From: UBA710 sp051655145
GTDB taxonomy: Bacteria > Bacillota_I > Bacilli_A > Mycoplasmatales > Metamycoplasmataceae
Assembly (NCBI GenBank): GCA_051655145.1
Contig: JBOFZK010000051.1
Location: 1 to 64,000 of the forward strand
DNA: 64,000 nt
Reading direction: 5' to 3'
A program made the translations under genes and the position numbers. The notes beneath the pieces were generated by a model, which worked only from the letters and a program-made list of their open reading frames with translations, ran no database searches and had not been told where the DNA came from. Each line of letters starts with the position of its first letter. Positions within the stretch are counted from its first letter, which is position 1. Positions 43,070-53,287 of the stretch are shown here, piece by piece.

Positions 43070-43075
43070 ATTATA
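43070..43075 (-). promoter_or_regulatory. -10 box of the RecD2-like gene
   Basis: TATAAT on the minus strand, exactly 6 nt before the ATG at 43063. No Shine-Dalgarno is present. Confidence 0.55.
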
Positions 43076-43100
43076 TATTTTAATTTTTTTAAATTTTATT

Positions 43101-43106
43101 TATAAT
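43101..43106 (+). promoter_or_regulatory. -10 box of MATE transporter gene
   Basis: TATAAT 11 nt before the ATG at 43118, back to back with the RecD2 promoter. Confidence 0.4.
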
Positions 43107-43117
43107 TTATAAAATAT

Positions 43118-44620
43118 ATGAAGACTATAGTTATAAAAGAAAAAATTTTAAGGTTTTTCCCTAAGAATAAATCGAAGTGAAAAGAATATACTTTTACAAC
43201 AATTCCTGTTATTATGGCAGCGCTTATTTTTTCTCTTAATGGAGTAGTTGATAATTTTATGTCAGTTAGTATAGAAGGAGGAGTTGTTGCTCTTACTTAT
43301 GCTAATACTTGAACAAATATTGTTATGGGAATAATTTCGATGACAACAATAATTGGTTCAGCTTTATTTGGACAGTATTTTGGTTCCCAGGATAAGCAGA
43401 ACATAAGGTTCGTACTTAGAGCTAGAATGCTATTTGCAATAATAATTGCAATTTTATTCGCAGTTCCCGGCTTTATTAATCCGGAAGGGATGATAGATAT
43501 TTCTTCTGGTTTTAATGCAGATCCTAGCGTTAGAAATGAAGCCTCACTTTATCTTCGATTAATTGGAATATCATGAATTGTTGGAGCATGAGGATTTACA
43601 TCTGCTATGGTAATGAGAGAAGCAGGAAATTTAAATCCTGCTTTAATTTCTTCAGCTGTTTCATTAGTATCAAACATTATTTTAAATTCAATCTTTATTT
43701 TTTGATTAAAGAGCCCTATTTGAATGCTTGCTGTATCAACAATCATTTCTCAGTCTCTTTTAGTTCTTTATAATGTTCTATATGTTTACTTTAAAAATAA
43801 ATTATTAATCATTAATCCTTTATTAATTTTTCATATTGATTCTAAAATATATAAACAATTTTTAAAAAGAATCCCTTCATTTTTATTATTATCAGTTGGA
43901 GCGGCTTTAATTAATATAAGATATATCTTTTGAAATATTGCTTATGGTCCAGGAACAGTAGGTCCTGAAGCATATAATTTATCAGCAGCTGCTTTTCTAG
44001 GAATTGCTAGTGCTTTATTTAATGTTTTTTGGTCCGGCTTTGAATCGATAAGTACTAATACGACGATTTTTGTAGCTAGGAAACTAGGAAAAAACCAAGT
44101 TCAAGAAGGAATTGAGAATGCAAATGAACTAGTTGGTTTCCATTTAATAATGGCTATTATTTTTGGTTCACTTTTATTAATGGTTAGTTTTATAGTTCCT
44201 TATATGGATTTTCTAGCTGAAGGGTATCGATTAGAACTTGAACATTTTGGAAAATTACCACCATCTGAAATTCCAGCAGCTGTTAGTTATTATCTTGAAA
44301 ATTTAAAATTAACAATCATTCCTCTTTCATATAATATGCTTATATGATCTTGATTTATAACAAGAGAAAGATCAATTACTTCTGGAGGAAGAACTAATTT
44401 AGTTTCTTCAATTAATGTTTTTTTAAATATTCTTCAAATTACTTGATTAATAATTTTAACTTTAGTTATTGTTTCAAATTTAGGGATTAAAATTCACTTT
44501 ACAACAGCATATTTACTTTTCTTTCTTTTTGATTTTGTTAAACTTATTGTTTATGAAATAGCATTTTGAAAAATAAGATGAGCAAGAGATATTACATTTG
44601 AATCAAAAAAAGAAATTTAA
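43118..44620 (+). CDS. MATE-family multidrug/toxin efflux transporter
   Basis: A 500-residue membrane protein with twelve expected segments in two bundles. The first half has TIPVIMAALIFSLNGVVDNFM and MGIISMTTIIGSALFGQYFG, the family's N-terminal helices with conserved small residues and an Asn/Asp pair. ISWIVGAWGFTSAMVMREAGNLNPALI is the conserved P-ALI type motif between helices 4 and 5. The second half repeats the pattern (ALFNVFWSGFESISTNTTIFVARKLG). Export substrates are not predictable. One Trp (44030-44032) uses TGG, others TGA. The gene is monocistronic by its neighbours. Confidence 0.88.
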
Positions 44621-44642
44621 TTTTTGCTTTATATATTTAATA

Positions 44643-44648
44643 TATAAT
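44643..44648 (+). promoter_or_regulatory. -10 box of the gmk-prpC-prkC-rsgA operon
   Basis: TATAAT 27 nt before the GTG of gmk, which has an AAAGGGG Shine-Dalgarno. No other promoter is visible to the end of rsgA. Confidence 0.45.
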
Positions 44649-44675
44649 TATTTAAAATTCATATAAAGGGGCTTT

Positions 44676-45254
44676 GTGAATAAAATAATTATTATAACCG
44701 GACCAAGTGGAGTTGGCAAGGGAACAATTGAAAAAGAACTTTTTAAAATTAAAGAACTTAATTTAATTTTTTCTGTTTCAGCTACTACAAGAAGTAAACG
44801 AGAAGGGGAAAAAGAAGGGGAATCTTATTATTTTATAACTAAAGAAAATTTTGAAGAAAAAATAAAAAATAATGAATTTCTTGAATGATCAAAGCACCTT
44901 AATAATTTTTATGGAACATTAATAAAGGAAGTTGAAATAAAACTTGAAAAAGGTTTTAATGTTCTTGTAGAAGTTGATACAATTGGAGCTATTAATATTA
45001 TTAATAAATATAAAGCGATGAACCAAGAAGATAAATTAATTACTATTTTTATAGAGCCACCATCATTAAAAGAATTAGAGAAAAGAATCAGAAATAGAAA
45101 TACTGAATTAGATGACCAAATCAAAATAAGATTAGAAAAAGCTAAAATAGAAATAGAAGAAAGAAATAATTTTAGTTATTGTATAATTAATAAAACAATT
45201 GAAAATTCAGTAAAAATGATTTATGATTTAATAATAAGAGAAATGAGGAAATAA
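44676..45254 (+). CDS. gmk: Guanylate kinase (GTG start)
   Basis: A 192-residue kinase converting GMP to GDP. The P-loop is IITGPSGVGKGTIEKELF, and SVSATTRSKREGEKEGESYYFIT is the GMP-binding S-x-T-T-R motif. EFLEWSKHLNNFYGT follows with a TGA Trp, and FNVLVEVDTIGA is the Walker B-like segment (usually LEID in the family). The start is GTG 44676, chosen because MNKIIIITGPSG aligns with family starts and an SD lies 6 nt before it. It leads an operon with the phosphatase and kinase genes. Confidence 0.94.
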
Positions 45255-45256
45255 TA

Positions 45257-46000
45257 ATGAAATATGTAATTAATACAAATGTAGGAGTGGTAAGAGAAGA
45301 AAACCAGGATAGAGCAGATGTAATTGAAAATGATAATTTAGTTATCGCTATTCTTTGCGACGGTATGGGCGGACATTTTGGTGGATCATTAGCTTCCTCA
45401 ATAACTATTAATACTTTTAAGGATGAAATTCATAAAGCTCCAAATAATAAAAATGAGATTTCTGAATGAGTTAAAACAACTATTAAAAAAGCTAAAGAAA
45501 ACATGATTTATGAAGCTGGAGAAGACAGCAGTAAAAAAGATATGGGAACTACTCTAACAATAGCAATTATTTTCAAAAAATCAAAAGAAATTATTATTTT
45601 CAATATTGGAGATTCAAGAACTTATATCTATGATGGTCTTCTTTATCAAATTACAAGAGATCATAATTTAATGAATTATTATATTGATAAAGAAGGAATG
45701 TCAGAATTTGAAGCCTCAAAAATACCTGGAGCTACTGCTTTAACTTCCGCTCTAGGACCTACAAAAAAAACAAACATCGAAGCATTTACTATTGATAATG
45801 ATTTTTCATCAGATTCTGAAAGAAAAATTATTTTAGTTCTTACATCAGATGGTATTCATGATTATATTTCAAAACCAAAATTCGAAATGATTTTATCTGA
45901 TGCGAATCCATTTCAAGAAAAATCAGAAGAATTAATCAAATCAGCTATAAAAGGCGGATCTACAGATAATTTAACAGTTATTCTATTGGAGGTTGAATAA
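45257..46000 (+). CDS. prpC: PP2C-family serine/threonine protein phosphatase
   Basis: A 247-residue Mg/Mn-dependent phosphatase that reverses phosphorylation by the kinase encoded next. Motifs of PP2C are present in order: TNVGVVREENQDRADV, CDGMGGHFGGSLAS with the metal-binding Asp and Gly, MGTTLTIAI, FNIGDSRTYIY, TRDHNLMN and LTSDGIHDYI, then GGSTDNLTVILLE at the end. The stop codon shares its A with the start of prkC (TAATG), a sign of coupled translation. One TGA Trp occurs near 45470. Confidence 0.94.
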
Positions 46001-46998
46001 TGAGTAATGATTTTAATATATCAACTAAATTACCTAAAAAATATAAAATTATTCGTGAGATAGGATCTGGAGGAATGGCTAGAGTATTTTTAGCTGAAGA
46101 CCAATCAAACGATAATAAATTAGTGGCTATTAAAACTCTTTTAAATAATGCAAAAACTGTTTCAACTAATAAATCAAGATTTAAAGAAGAAATGAGATTA
46201 GCAGAAAATATAAAATCACCATATGTTGTTAGATTTTATGAAGGATGTTACGATAAAGAATCTCAATATATCGTAATGGAATATGTTGATGGAAAAATTT
46301 TAAAAGATTATATTGAAGAAAGAGGAAGATTAACTGTTGAAGAAGCAGTTGATTTTGGAATTCAATTAGCAAAAGGATTTGCTTCAATCCATGCTCAAGA
46401 TATTATTCATAGAGATTTAAAAACTTCAAACATTATGGTAACTAGTTTAGGAGAGATTAAAATTATCGATTTCGGAATCGCAATTGCTCCAGATTCAGCT
46501 CGTTATACAGCAACTAATAAAGTAATTGGTTCAGTTCACTATATGGCTCCTGAAATTATTAATCAAGAAGAACCATCAGAGAAATCTGATATTTATGCTT
46601 TAGGAATCGTTTTATATGAAATGTTAATTGGTGAACCTCCTTTTAGTGGGAAAGATCCTTTAGATACAGCTTTAAAACACCGTGATGAAAAAATGAAAGC
46701 AGTTAATGAAATTTATCATGATATTCCTCAAGCTGTAGCTAATGTTGTTTTAAAAGCAACAGCTAAAAATAAAAATGATAGATATGAATCTATGAGAAAA
46801 CTTTCTTCAGCTTTATCAGCTAGTTTAAAGCAGGAAAAAATAATGACAAAAAAAATTACTTTAAGTGATGAAAAAGTCAAACCTAAAAAAACATTTCTTG
46901 AAATTATTAATTCAAGAGTATTTCTTTATGTAACTATTGCTTCTTTTGCAATTGTAGTTTTAATTGTAATAATTCTTTTAAGTGTTTTTATAAGATAA
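46000..46998 (+). CDS. prkC: Serine/threonine protein kinase PrkC-like, without extracellular sensor
   Basis: A 332-residue Hanks-type kinase. The glycine loop is REIGSGGMARVFLAED, the ATP lysine is in VAIKTLL, the catalytic loop is HRDLKTSNIM, DFGIAIA is the Mg loop and GSVHYMAPE is the activation-segment end. After a basic juxtamembrane region, a single transmembrane segment (about 308-331) ends at the last residue. The PASTA domains of Firmicute PrkC are absent, so no extracellular ligand domain exists. The gene overlaps prpC by one base and precedes rsgA by one base. Confidence 0.94.
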   Translation: MSNDFNISTKLPKKYKIIREIGSGGMARVFLAEDQSNDNKLVAIKTLLNNAKTVSTNKSRFKEEMRLAENIKSPYVVRFYEGCYDKESQYIVMEYVDGKILKDYIEERGRLTVEEAVDFGIQLAKGFASIHAQDIIHRDLKTSNIMVTSLGEIKIIDFGIAIAPDSARYTATNKVIGSVHYMAPEIINQEEPSEKSDIYALGIVLYEMLIGEPPFSGKDPLDTALKHRDEKMKAVNEIYHDIPQAVANVVLKATAKNKNDRYESMRKLSSALSASLKQEKIMTKKITLSDEKVKPKKTFLEIINSRVFLYVTIASFAIVVLIVIILLSVFIR

Positions 46999-46999
46999 A

Positions 47000-47860
47000 A
47001 TGGAAAATTTAAAAAAAGGTTTAATTGTAAAAATAATAGCGGGATATTATGATATTTTATCTGATGATAAAATATGAAGAACACGTGGATCTGGTAATTT
47101 AAGAAATAATGAAATTTCCCCCTTAGTTGGTGATATTGCTTTATTTCGCCAAGAAGGACAATTAATTGAAATCGAAGAGAGAAAAAACTTTTTAATTAGA
47201 CCAAAAGTAGCTAACATTGATAATGTTATTTTTGTAGCTTCTTTAAAAGAACCAAAATTTTCTTCTTTTTATTTAGATAAGTTTTTAATGACTGTTGAAA
47301 TTCAAAAAATAAATTGTGTTATTGTTTTTACCAAAAAAGATCTAGAAACAGATTGAAATACTTATTTAGATTATAAAAATGAAGGATATGACTGTTTTAT
47401 AATTGATAATAATGTTTTAGACCAAGAAATGATTAATTTAAAAAAATTCATCCAAAAAGGATTGAATGTTTTTACCGGATATTCAGGAGTTGGGAAAACA
47501 ACACTATTAAATAATATTTTCTCTTTAGATAATAAAACACAAAATATATCAGCTTCATCTAAAAGAGGTATTCATACGACAAGAGTAGTCGAAATATTTA
47601 TAAGAGATAATATCAAAATAGTAGATACACCTGGTTTTTCTTCTTTATCCTTAGAACTTGATCAAGAACAGGCTGCTAAATCATTTAAATCTTTTGCTTT
47701 ATATGCAGATAAATGTAAATTCAAAAATTGTCTTCATAAATCAGAAATTGATTGTGAAGTCAAAAAACAAGTAGAAAAAGGCCAAATTGGGAAATGAAGG
47801 TATGAAAATTACCTTAAAATCCTTCATGAAATCATTTTTAAAAAGGAAAATAATTTCTAA
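47000..47860 (+). CDS. rsgA: Small ribosomal subunit maturation GTPase RsgA
   Basis: A 286-residue circularly permuted GTPase assisting late 30S assembly. The N-terminal OB fold precedes a G domain in the permuted order G4 (VFTKKD), then G1 GYSGVGKTTLL, then G2 (HTTR), then G3 DTPGF. The C-terminal zinc motif is CKFKNCLHKSEIDC. Two TGA Trp codons occur (near 47079 and 47797). It starts one nucleotide after the prkC stop. Confidence 0.95.
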
Positions 47861-47914
47861 AAAAGCATTTTTCTTTTTCAAAATATTTTTTTGTTTATAT
47901 ATTTTAAAAATATA

Positions 47915-47920
47915 TATAAT
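47915..47920 (+). promoter_or_regulatory. -10 box of rpsF operon
   Basis: TATAAT with a TTGTTT element 18 nt upstream (47891-47896), leaving an mRNA leader of about 67 nt before rpsF. This is one of few places here with a good -35. Confidence 0.6.
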
Positions 47921-47942
47921 TTATTTTAAGGATTTATGCCTT

Positions 47943-47990
47943 GACTATTATAAATATTAATAGTCCTAAAAACTAGACCATAAGGAGGTC
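47943..47990 (+). promoter_or_regulatory. Structured leader of rpsF
   Basis: Two hairpins. The first is a perfect 8-bp stem GACTATTA / TAATAGTC with a 7-nt loop (47943-47965). The second (47976-47990) pairs GACC with GGTC and holds the Shine-Dalgarno AAGGAGG in its loop and 3' arm, so ribosome access could depend on folding. The known S6:S18-binding leader contains a CCG motif that I do not see, so protein feedback is only a possibility. Confidence 0.45.
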
Positions 47991-47993
47991 AAC

Positions 47994-48395
47994 ATGTCAA
48001 AATATGAAATTATGTTGATTCTAGATCCTAATTCAAAAATTGAAGTAGCTAAAGCATTAGTTAGCTCAAGCTTCAAAAACAAGCCAACCGAAATAAAAGA
48101 GTTGGATAATATTGAATTAGCATATGAAATCAATAAATCAAAAAACGGAAAATATATTTTAATCTTAATTGAAGCAACAGGTGAAGAAGTTAATGAATTT
48201 AGAAGAAAAGCAAATATCGCTAAAGAAATTTGAAGATTTTTACTAATTAACTTAAGTACTGAAAGAGGATTAAACAGAAAAGCAAATCCAAAAAGAGTAA
48301 AACCAGCATTTTCTAAATTTAGAAACCAAAACGGTGAAGAAAAAACTGATTTTGTTAAAAAACCATATCAACCAAAAGAAAGTGTAAATGAATAA
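47994..48395 (+). CDS. rpsF: 30S ribosomal protein S6
   Basis: A 133-residue protein. KYEIMLILDP is the conserved first strand, and a later ELAYEINKSKNGKYILILIEATG matches the central sheet. The C-terminus is extended and charged (KKPYQPKESVNE). A TGA Trp lies near 48233. It overlaps ssb by 8 nt, heading the S6-SSB-S18 operon. Confidence 0.94.
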
Positions 48396-48858
48396 AGTCC
48401 TTTTAATTGGAAGATTAGTTACTAATCCACAAATGTTTGATTCAAAAAATTTAACTAAATATTTAAGAGTTAGATTAGCTGTTACAAAGGAAAATAATCG
48501 TGAGGAATCAGATTTTGTTCCTTTAATAGCTTTTAGCAACACAGCAACATTTATAAGTAATTACTTTAATAAAGGTGATTTAGTTTCTATAGAAGGAAGT
48601 TTAAGTGCTTCTAATTATAAAAATGATAAACAAGAAATAGTTGAATCTATTTCTGTAATTATTCAAAACATAAGATCTCTTGAACCTAAAAATATAGTTG
48701 AACAAAGAAAAAACAAAAATACTTCTGAGTTTAATTATAACGAGCATGATAAGCTAAATACAACAACAGAGAAATCAAATGGTGTTTATAAAGAAAACAA
48801 TCCTACTTTTAAAGAAGAGGATGAAGATGATGATCTTCCATGAGAAATCGAACTATAA
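48388..48858 (+). CDS. ssb: Single-stranded DNA-binding protein
   Basis: A 156-residue OB-fold protein starting MNKVLLIGRLVTNPQMF. The body VRLAVTK...FVPLIAFSNTATFISNYFNKGDLVSIEGSL is standard SSB. The acidic tail ends DDDLPWEIEL, where the Trp is a TGA codon (48841-48843). The usual C-terminal DDDIPF partner-binding tip is replaced by WEIEL, an extension by a few residues. It lies between rpsF and rpsR, as in most Firmicutes. Confidence 0.95.
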
Positions 48859-48876
48859 AATATAAGGAGCAAAAAT

Positions 48877-49134
48877 ATGCAAAAAAAATATCCATCAAAA
48901 GATAAATTTAAAAAATTTAAAAAAAGACCATGTTCATTTTGTTTAGAAAAAATGGAATATATCGATTATAAAAACGTGGAATTAATCAAAAAATATATTA
49001 ATTCTCATTCAAAAATTCTTTCATCAAAAATAACAGGAACATGTGCAAGACACCAAAGACTACTATCAACATCAATTAAAAGAGCAAGATTTGTAGCTTT
49101 TATTCCTTTTGTTTCTGAAAGAATTAGAAAATAA
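48877..49134 (+). CDS. rpsR: 30S ribosomal protein S18
   Basis: An 85-residue protein with KKRPCSFCLEKMEYIDYKNVELIKKYI and GTCARHQRLLSTSIKRARFVAFIPF, both S18 signatures. The start follows a TAAGGAGC Shine-Dalgarno. The stop is 1 nt before the next small gene. Confidence 0.96.
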   Translation: MQKKYPSKDKFKKFKKRPCSFCLEKMEYIDYKNVELIKKYINSHSKILSSKITGTCARHQRLLSTSIKRARFVAFIPFVSERIRK

Positions 49135-49135
49135 A

Positions 49136-49471
49136 ATGTTAAAAAGAACAATTACTTATAAACCAGGTGATCATCCTACTCCTATGCTTGCATACTATAA
49201 TGAAAAAAACGAAAAATTTTTTTCAGAGGAGAAAGAACTAATTTTTGGTTCATATTCAGAAGATTATGACCATTATTGAAATATAGGAGCCTATGTTATT
49301 ATTGATAAGGAAAATAAGAATATAGTTGCATATGCAATTTCTAATTTTCCTAATCTACTTTATTTATTAAGAACAATTCATTTAGAATTAAGTTTTAATT
49401 TTGATCCTCAATTTCTAGAGTTATATCAAAAAAATCTAAATAATCTAAGAGATGAATTTTTAATAGGATAA
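49136..49471 (+). CDS. Small unknown protein at the end of the rpsF-ssb-rpsR operon
   Basis: A 111-residue soluble protein beginning MLKRTITYKPGDHPTPMLAYYNE. It contains FGSYSEDYDHYWNIGAYVIIDKENKNIVAYAISNFP and ends with a helix. No known domain was recognised. The ATG lies 1 nt after the rpsR stop and the terminator follows at 49496, so it is co-transcribed with ribosomal genes. One TGA is Trp. It may be a genuine conserved mycoplasmal protein. Confidence 0.7.
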
Positions 49472-49495
49472 AGGTAATTTTAAAATATCAAAACG

Positions 49496-49525
49496 AATTT
49501 AATGATAAAACATTAAATTTTTTTT
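49496..49525 (+). terminator. Terminator of the rpsF operon
   Basis: Stem AATTTAATG / CATTAAATT with an ATAAAA loop, followed by a T run, 24 nt after the small unknown gene's stop. Confidence 0.75.
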
Positions 49526-49578
49526 ATTTTACTTTAAAGACATATTAAATATAAAATATTAATTTTATAAATAAGTAA

Positions 49579-49584
49579 TATAAT
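49579..49584 (+). promoter_or_regulatory. -10 box of mnmG
   Basis: TATAAT 7 nt before the ATG at 49592, with no Shine-Dalgarno. Confidence 0.55.
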
Positions 49585-49591
49585 AAATTTT

Positions 49592-51412
49592 ATGAATTAT
49601 GATGCAATAGTAGTAGGTGGCGGACATGCCGGAATAGAAGCAGCTTTTGTTTTAGCAAAGCAAGGTTTTTTCGTCGCTTTAATTACTCTTAATAAAAATA
49701 AATTAGCAATGATGCCATGCAATCCTTCAATTGGTGGACCTGCTAAAGGAATCATAACAAGAGAAATAGATGCTCTAGGCGGAGTTCAAGCTATTTTTGC
49801 TGATAAAGCAATGATCCAAATTAAAATGCTAAATAATTCAAAAGGGCCTGCTGTAAGAGCGATAAGAGCACAAATTGATAAAGATGAGTATTCTAAAGAA
49901 ATTTTAAAAGAAATTGAAAAGTATGACAATATTAAAATTATCGAAACTGTTATAGAAGATTTTATTTTAGATAAAAATAAAATAATTGGTGTTCGCGATA
50001 TAAACGAAATCTCTTATTTTGCAAATGTTGTTGTTTTAACAACAGGAACTTATATGAATTCAAAAATATTAAGAGGATCTGATGTTACTGAATCTGGACC
50101 TAGCAATGAAAAAACTACTAAAAATCTTTCAAAGAATTTAGAAAAATATGGTCATAAATTAATTAGATTAAAAACCGGAACACCAGCTCGGGTATATACC
50201 GATTCTATTGATTTTTCTCAAGCAGAAGAAGAAGTATTAGAAGATCAAGATATTACTTTTTCTTTTAAAAATAAAAACCACTTAAAACAACAAATTCATT
50301 GTTGACTTACATATACTAATGAAGCAACACATGAAATCATTTTAAAAAACTTAGATAAATCTTCTATGTACTCTGGCCTAATTGATGGAATCGGTCCTCG
50401 TTATTGTCCAAGCATCGAAGATAAAATTGTTCGTTTTAAAGATAAACAAAGACACCAAATCTTTTTAGAACCAGAAACCGCTAAAGGAGATATCTTTTAT
50501 TTAAATGGTCTTTCTACTTCAATGCCAATTGATGTTCAAGAACAATTTTTAAAAACGATTCCTGCTCTTAAAAATGCCCGAATCCTATATTGAGGCTATG
50601 CTATTGAATATGATGCTATTAATTCATTGCAAATTAAAAAGAGCTTAGAATCAAAAGTAATTAGTAATTTATTTTTAGCCGGACAAATAAATGGAACAAG
50701 TGGTTATGAAGAAGCGGCTGGTCAAGGATTAATGGCAGGAATCAATGCCGGACAACTTCTTAAAAATGAAGAACCGATTATTTTAGATAGATCAGATTCT
50801 TATATCGGAGTATTAATTGATGATCTTACTATTAAAGGAACTAATGAACCTTATCGAATGCTAACTTCAAGAGCGGAGTTTAGATTATTGTTAAGACATG
50901 ATAATGCTGATATAAGACTTGCTAAATACGCTCTTAAAGCCGGAACTATTTCCGCTAAAGAATATCAAGATGTTGTTGATAAATATAATTTAATTGATAA
51001 TAAAGCAGAAGAACTAAAAAAAATATTTTTAAGTTCAAATGATCCACTTGCTAAAAAATATAATATAAATAATGGTCAGGATATTTATTCACTTATAGCA
51101 AGACCAGAAATTGATTTTAATGATTTTATTTCCTCTTTTTTATATAAAGAAGAGCTTTATATCAAAATAAAATTAGAAGGATATATTAAAAAACAAAAAG
51201 ATCAGGCTAAAAAAATGCTTAAATTAGAAAATCTTTTCTTACCTAAAGATATTAATTATAGCCTAATTCATAACCTAGCAAATGAAGCAAGAGAAAAACT
51301 AAATAAAATTAGGCCAAATACAATTGGTGAAGCAAGCCGAATACCTGGAATTAATCCAGCAGATATTGAAATGCTTATTTATTATATTAACGTTCTTATT
51401 AAAAGAAATTAA
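49592..51412 (+). CDS. mnmG: tRNA uridine 5-carboxymethylaminomethyl modification enzyme MnmG (GidA)
   Basis: A 606-residue FAD enzyme modifying U34 of tRNAs, with MnmE as partner (not in this window). The FAD motif is AIVVGGGHAGIEAAFVLA. MPCNPSIGGPAKG, RLKTGTPARV and IGPRYCPSIEDKI are family signatures, and the C-terminal SRIPGINPADIEMLI contacts tRNA/MnmE. Two TGA Trp codons split it if misread. The length is about 20 residues short of E. coli MnmG. An inverted repeat lies 16 nt downstream. Confidence 0.96.
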
Positions 51413-51427
51413 CTTTATTATCAAAAA

Positions 51428-51452
51428 AGTTTTATAAATTATTTATAAAACT
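51428..51452 (+). repeat. Palindrome after mnmG
   Basis: Arms AGTTTTATAAAT / ATTTATAAAACT separated by one T. No strong T tract follows, so it may be a weak terminator or a processing site at the border of the lipoprotein array. Confidence 0.45.
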
Positions 51453-51553
51453 ATCGATATTTTTCATATTTTTATTATCTAAAAATACCTTTTTTCATAT
51501 ATGAAACACATTTTTTTAATATATAATAATAAGTATAATTTGGAATTTAGTAT

Positions 51554-51559
51554 TATAAT
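51554..51559 (+). promoter_or_regulatory. -10 box of lipoprotein gene 1
   Basis: TATAAT in the context AGTATTATAATTA, 36 nt before the ATG. The same context recurs before lipoprotein genes 4, 5 and 6. Confidence 0.5.
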
Positions 51560-51595
51560 TATAGAAATTCTAAAATATTAAAAAAGGAATTAAAA

Positions 51596-53257
51596 ATGAA
51601 CAAAAAATTACTAATTTCACTAGGATCTTTATCGACAATATTTGTAATAGCTCCGATATTAACTACAGTTTCATGTTCTAGCGATGCACCAATAAATGGA
51701 GAATATTTAATTATTATCCCTAGAAAAGATCCTAAAATTTTAAGAAGCGATATTTCTATTTTAAGAGGAACAGATCTTCCTGCTCAATTAATAGCACTTA
51801 ATAAATTATTTGGTGGATCAGGATTAACAGAAGTAAATCAAGAAAATTTTAAAATTAAAGTAAATGAATCTCGGATGATAGTTACTTTAACGGCAAATGT
51901 AGGATTTACCTTTAATGGTAAATCTACATTAGATTCAAATAAATATACAATAGGACAAGTAGGAGAAGTTACAAATTTATCTATTACTCCTATAACAGGC
52001 GCTAAACTTACAGATGCAGAAGTTACTATTTTAAAAGGTACAGATATTAATGCAAAATGACCAGTACTTCAAAAACTATTTAATGGAACAGATTTTGTAG
52101 TAGCAAACCAAGATAAATTCACTGTTTCAATAAATGAAGGAAAATTAACAGTTACTTTAACAGCTAAACAAGGATTTACAATTAATGGTAAACAAACATT
52201 ATCAAATACATTTACAATTGATACAGCTCCTCCTGCAGTAGATTTAAATATTAAACCTAAAGAAAATGTAAAACTTTCAGTTACACAATTTGAACAGTTA
52301 GTATCAGGAACAGATCCTCAAAAAGAAGCTGTGCTTGGTTTATTATTTCATCCTATAACTGCAGATAATTATAAAAACTTTACTTCAGTAGTAACAGATT
52401 TCACAGTTACTTTAACAGCTAAAACAGGTTTTACATTTAGTGGTAATCAAACACTATCAAATACATTTACAGTCGATACTCCTCCTACTGAATCAGTAGA
52501 TTTAAATATTACACCTAAAACAAATAGAACACTTACAGTAACTCAATATGAAAATTTACAAACAGGAAATGATTCTGAAAAAGAAGTTGTACTTGGTTTA
52601 TTATTTCATCCTATAACTGCGGACAATTATAAAAATTTTACTTCATCAGTAACAGATTTCACAGTTACTTTAACAGCTAAAACAGGTTTTACATTTAGTG
52701 GTAGTCAAACACTTTCAAATACATTTACAGTTAATAATCCTGCAGTAAATTTAAATATTACAGCTAAAGGAAATGTAACACTTGATGGAAATCAAATTCT
52801 TAATATAACTTCAACAGATGCTGCAACTCAACTTACAGCTCTTCAGCTAGCATTTACTGGAGCAGATCTTACACAAGAAAATTTAACTAAATTTACAGTT
52901 TCAATTAATCAAATGACTAATATAATTACTTTAACAGCTGCTAATGGATTCACAATTGGAAATAAAAACACATTAAATTCAACACCATATATGGTTAATG
53001 ATGTTTTTTTAGGAATGACAGTAAAAACAAGGCAAGCCACATTTACAGCTGAGCAAATTGCTCAATTGAAAATACCAAATTCACAAGGACAAGAAAATGC
53101 AATTGGATATTTATTTGATCCTGTACGAGGTAACTATAATAAAATTACTGTTAGTGTTAATGAAGCGGCAAAAACCGTTACTATAACACCAAAACAAGGA
53201 TTTGTTTTCCCTTCAGACCAATTAACATTAACATCAACACCTTGAAATAATGGTTAA
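51596..53257 (+). CDS. Repeat lipoprotein 1 (six tandem domains)
   Basis: A 553-residue surface lipoprotein. The signal peptide MNKKLLISLGSLSTIFVIAP leads to a lipobox TTVSC with Cys27, where lipid is attached and signal peptidase II cuts. The rest is six tandem domains of about 86 residues with the pattern L-x-I-x-P/A-K ... KLFxGxxL ... V-T-L-T-A-x-x-G-F-T-I-x-G-K-x-T-L-x-S-N-x-Y-T-I. Domains 3 and 4 are almost identical at DNA level. Several Trp are TGA. I infer an exposed adhesion or immune-variation role, not shown by sequence. A strong AAAAAAGGA Shine-Dalgarno precedes the ATG; lipoprotein 2 follows 30 nt later. Confidence 0.88.
52331..52473 (+). repeat. Internal direct repeat, copy 1 (lipoprotein 1, domain 3)
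   Basis: A 143-nt unit differing from the copy at 52589-52731 at only a few positions, offset 258 bp (86 codons), so the frame is preserved. Recombination between copies would delete or add one domain. Confidence 0.85.
52589..52731 (+). repeat. Internal direct repeat, copy 2 (lipoprotein 1, domain 4)
   Basis: Second copy of the 143-nt unit; the most recent duplication visible within the array. Confidence 0.85.
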
Positions 53258-53287
53258 AAAATTTTTAAAATAAAAAAGGAATTAAAA

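Noticed and set aside
47935..47993. A canonical S6:S18-binding leader
   Set aside because: The structure is present but the CCG motif is not seen, so I report only a structured leader.
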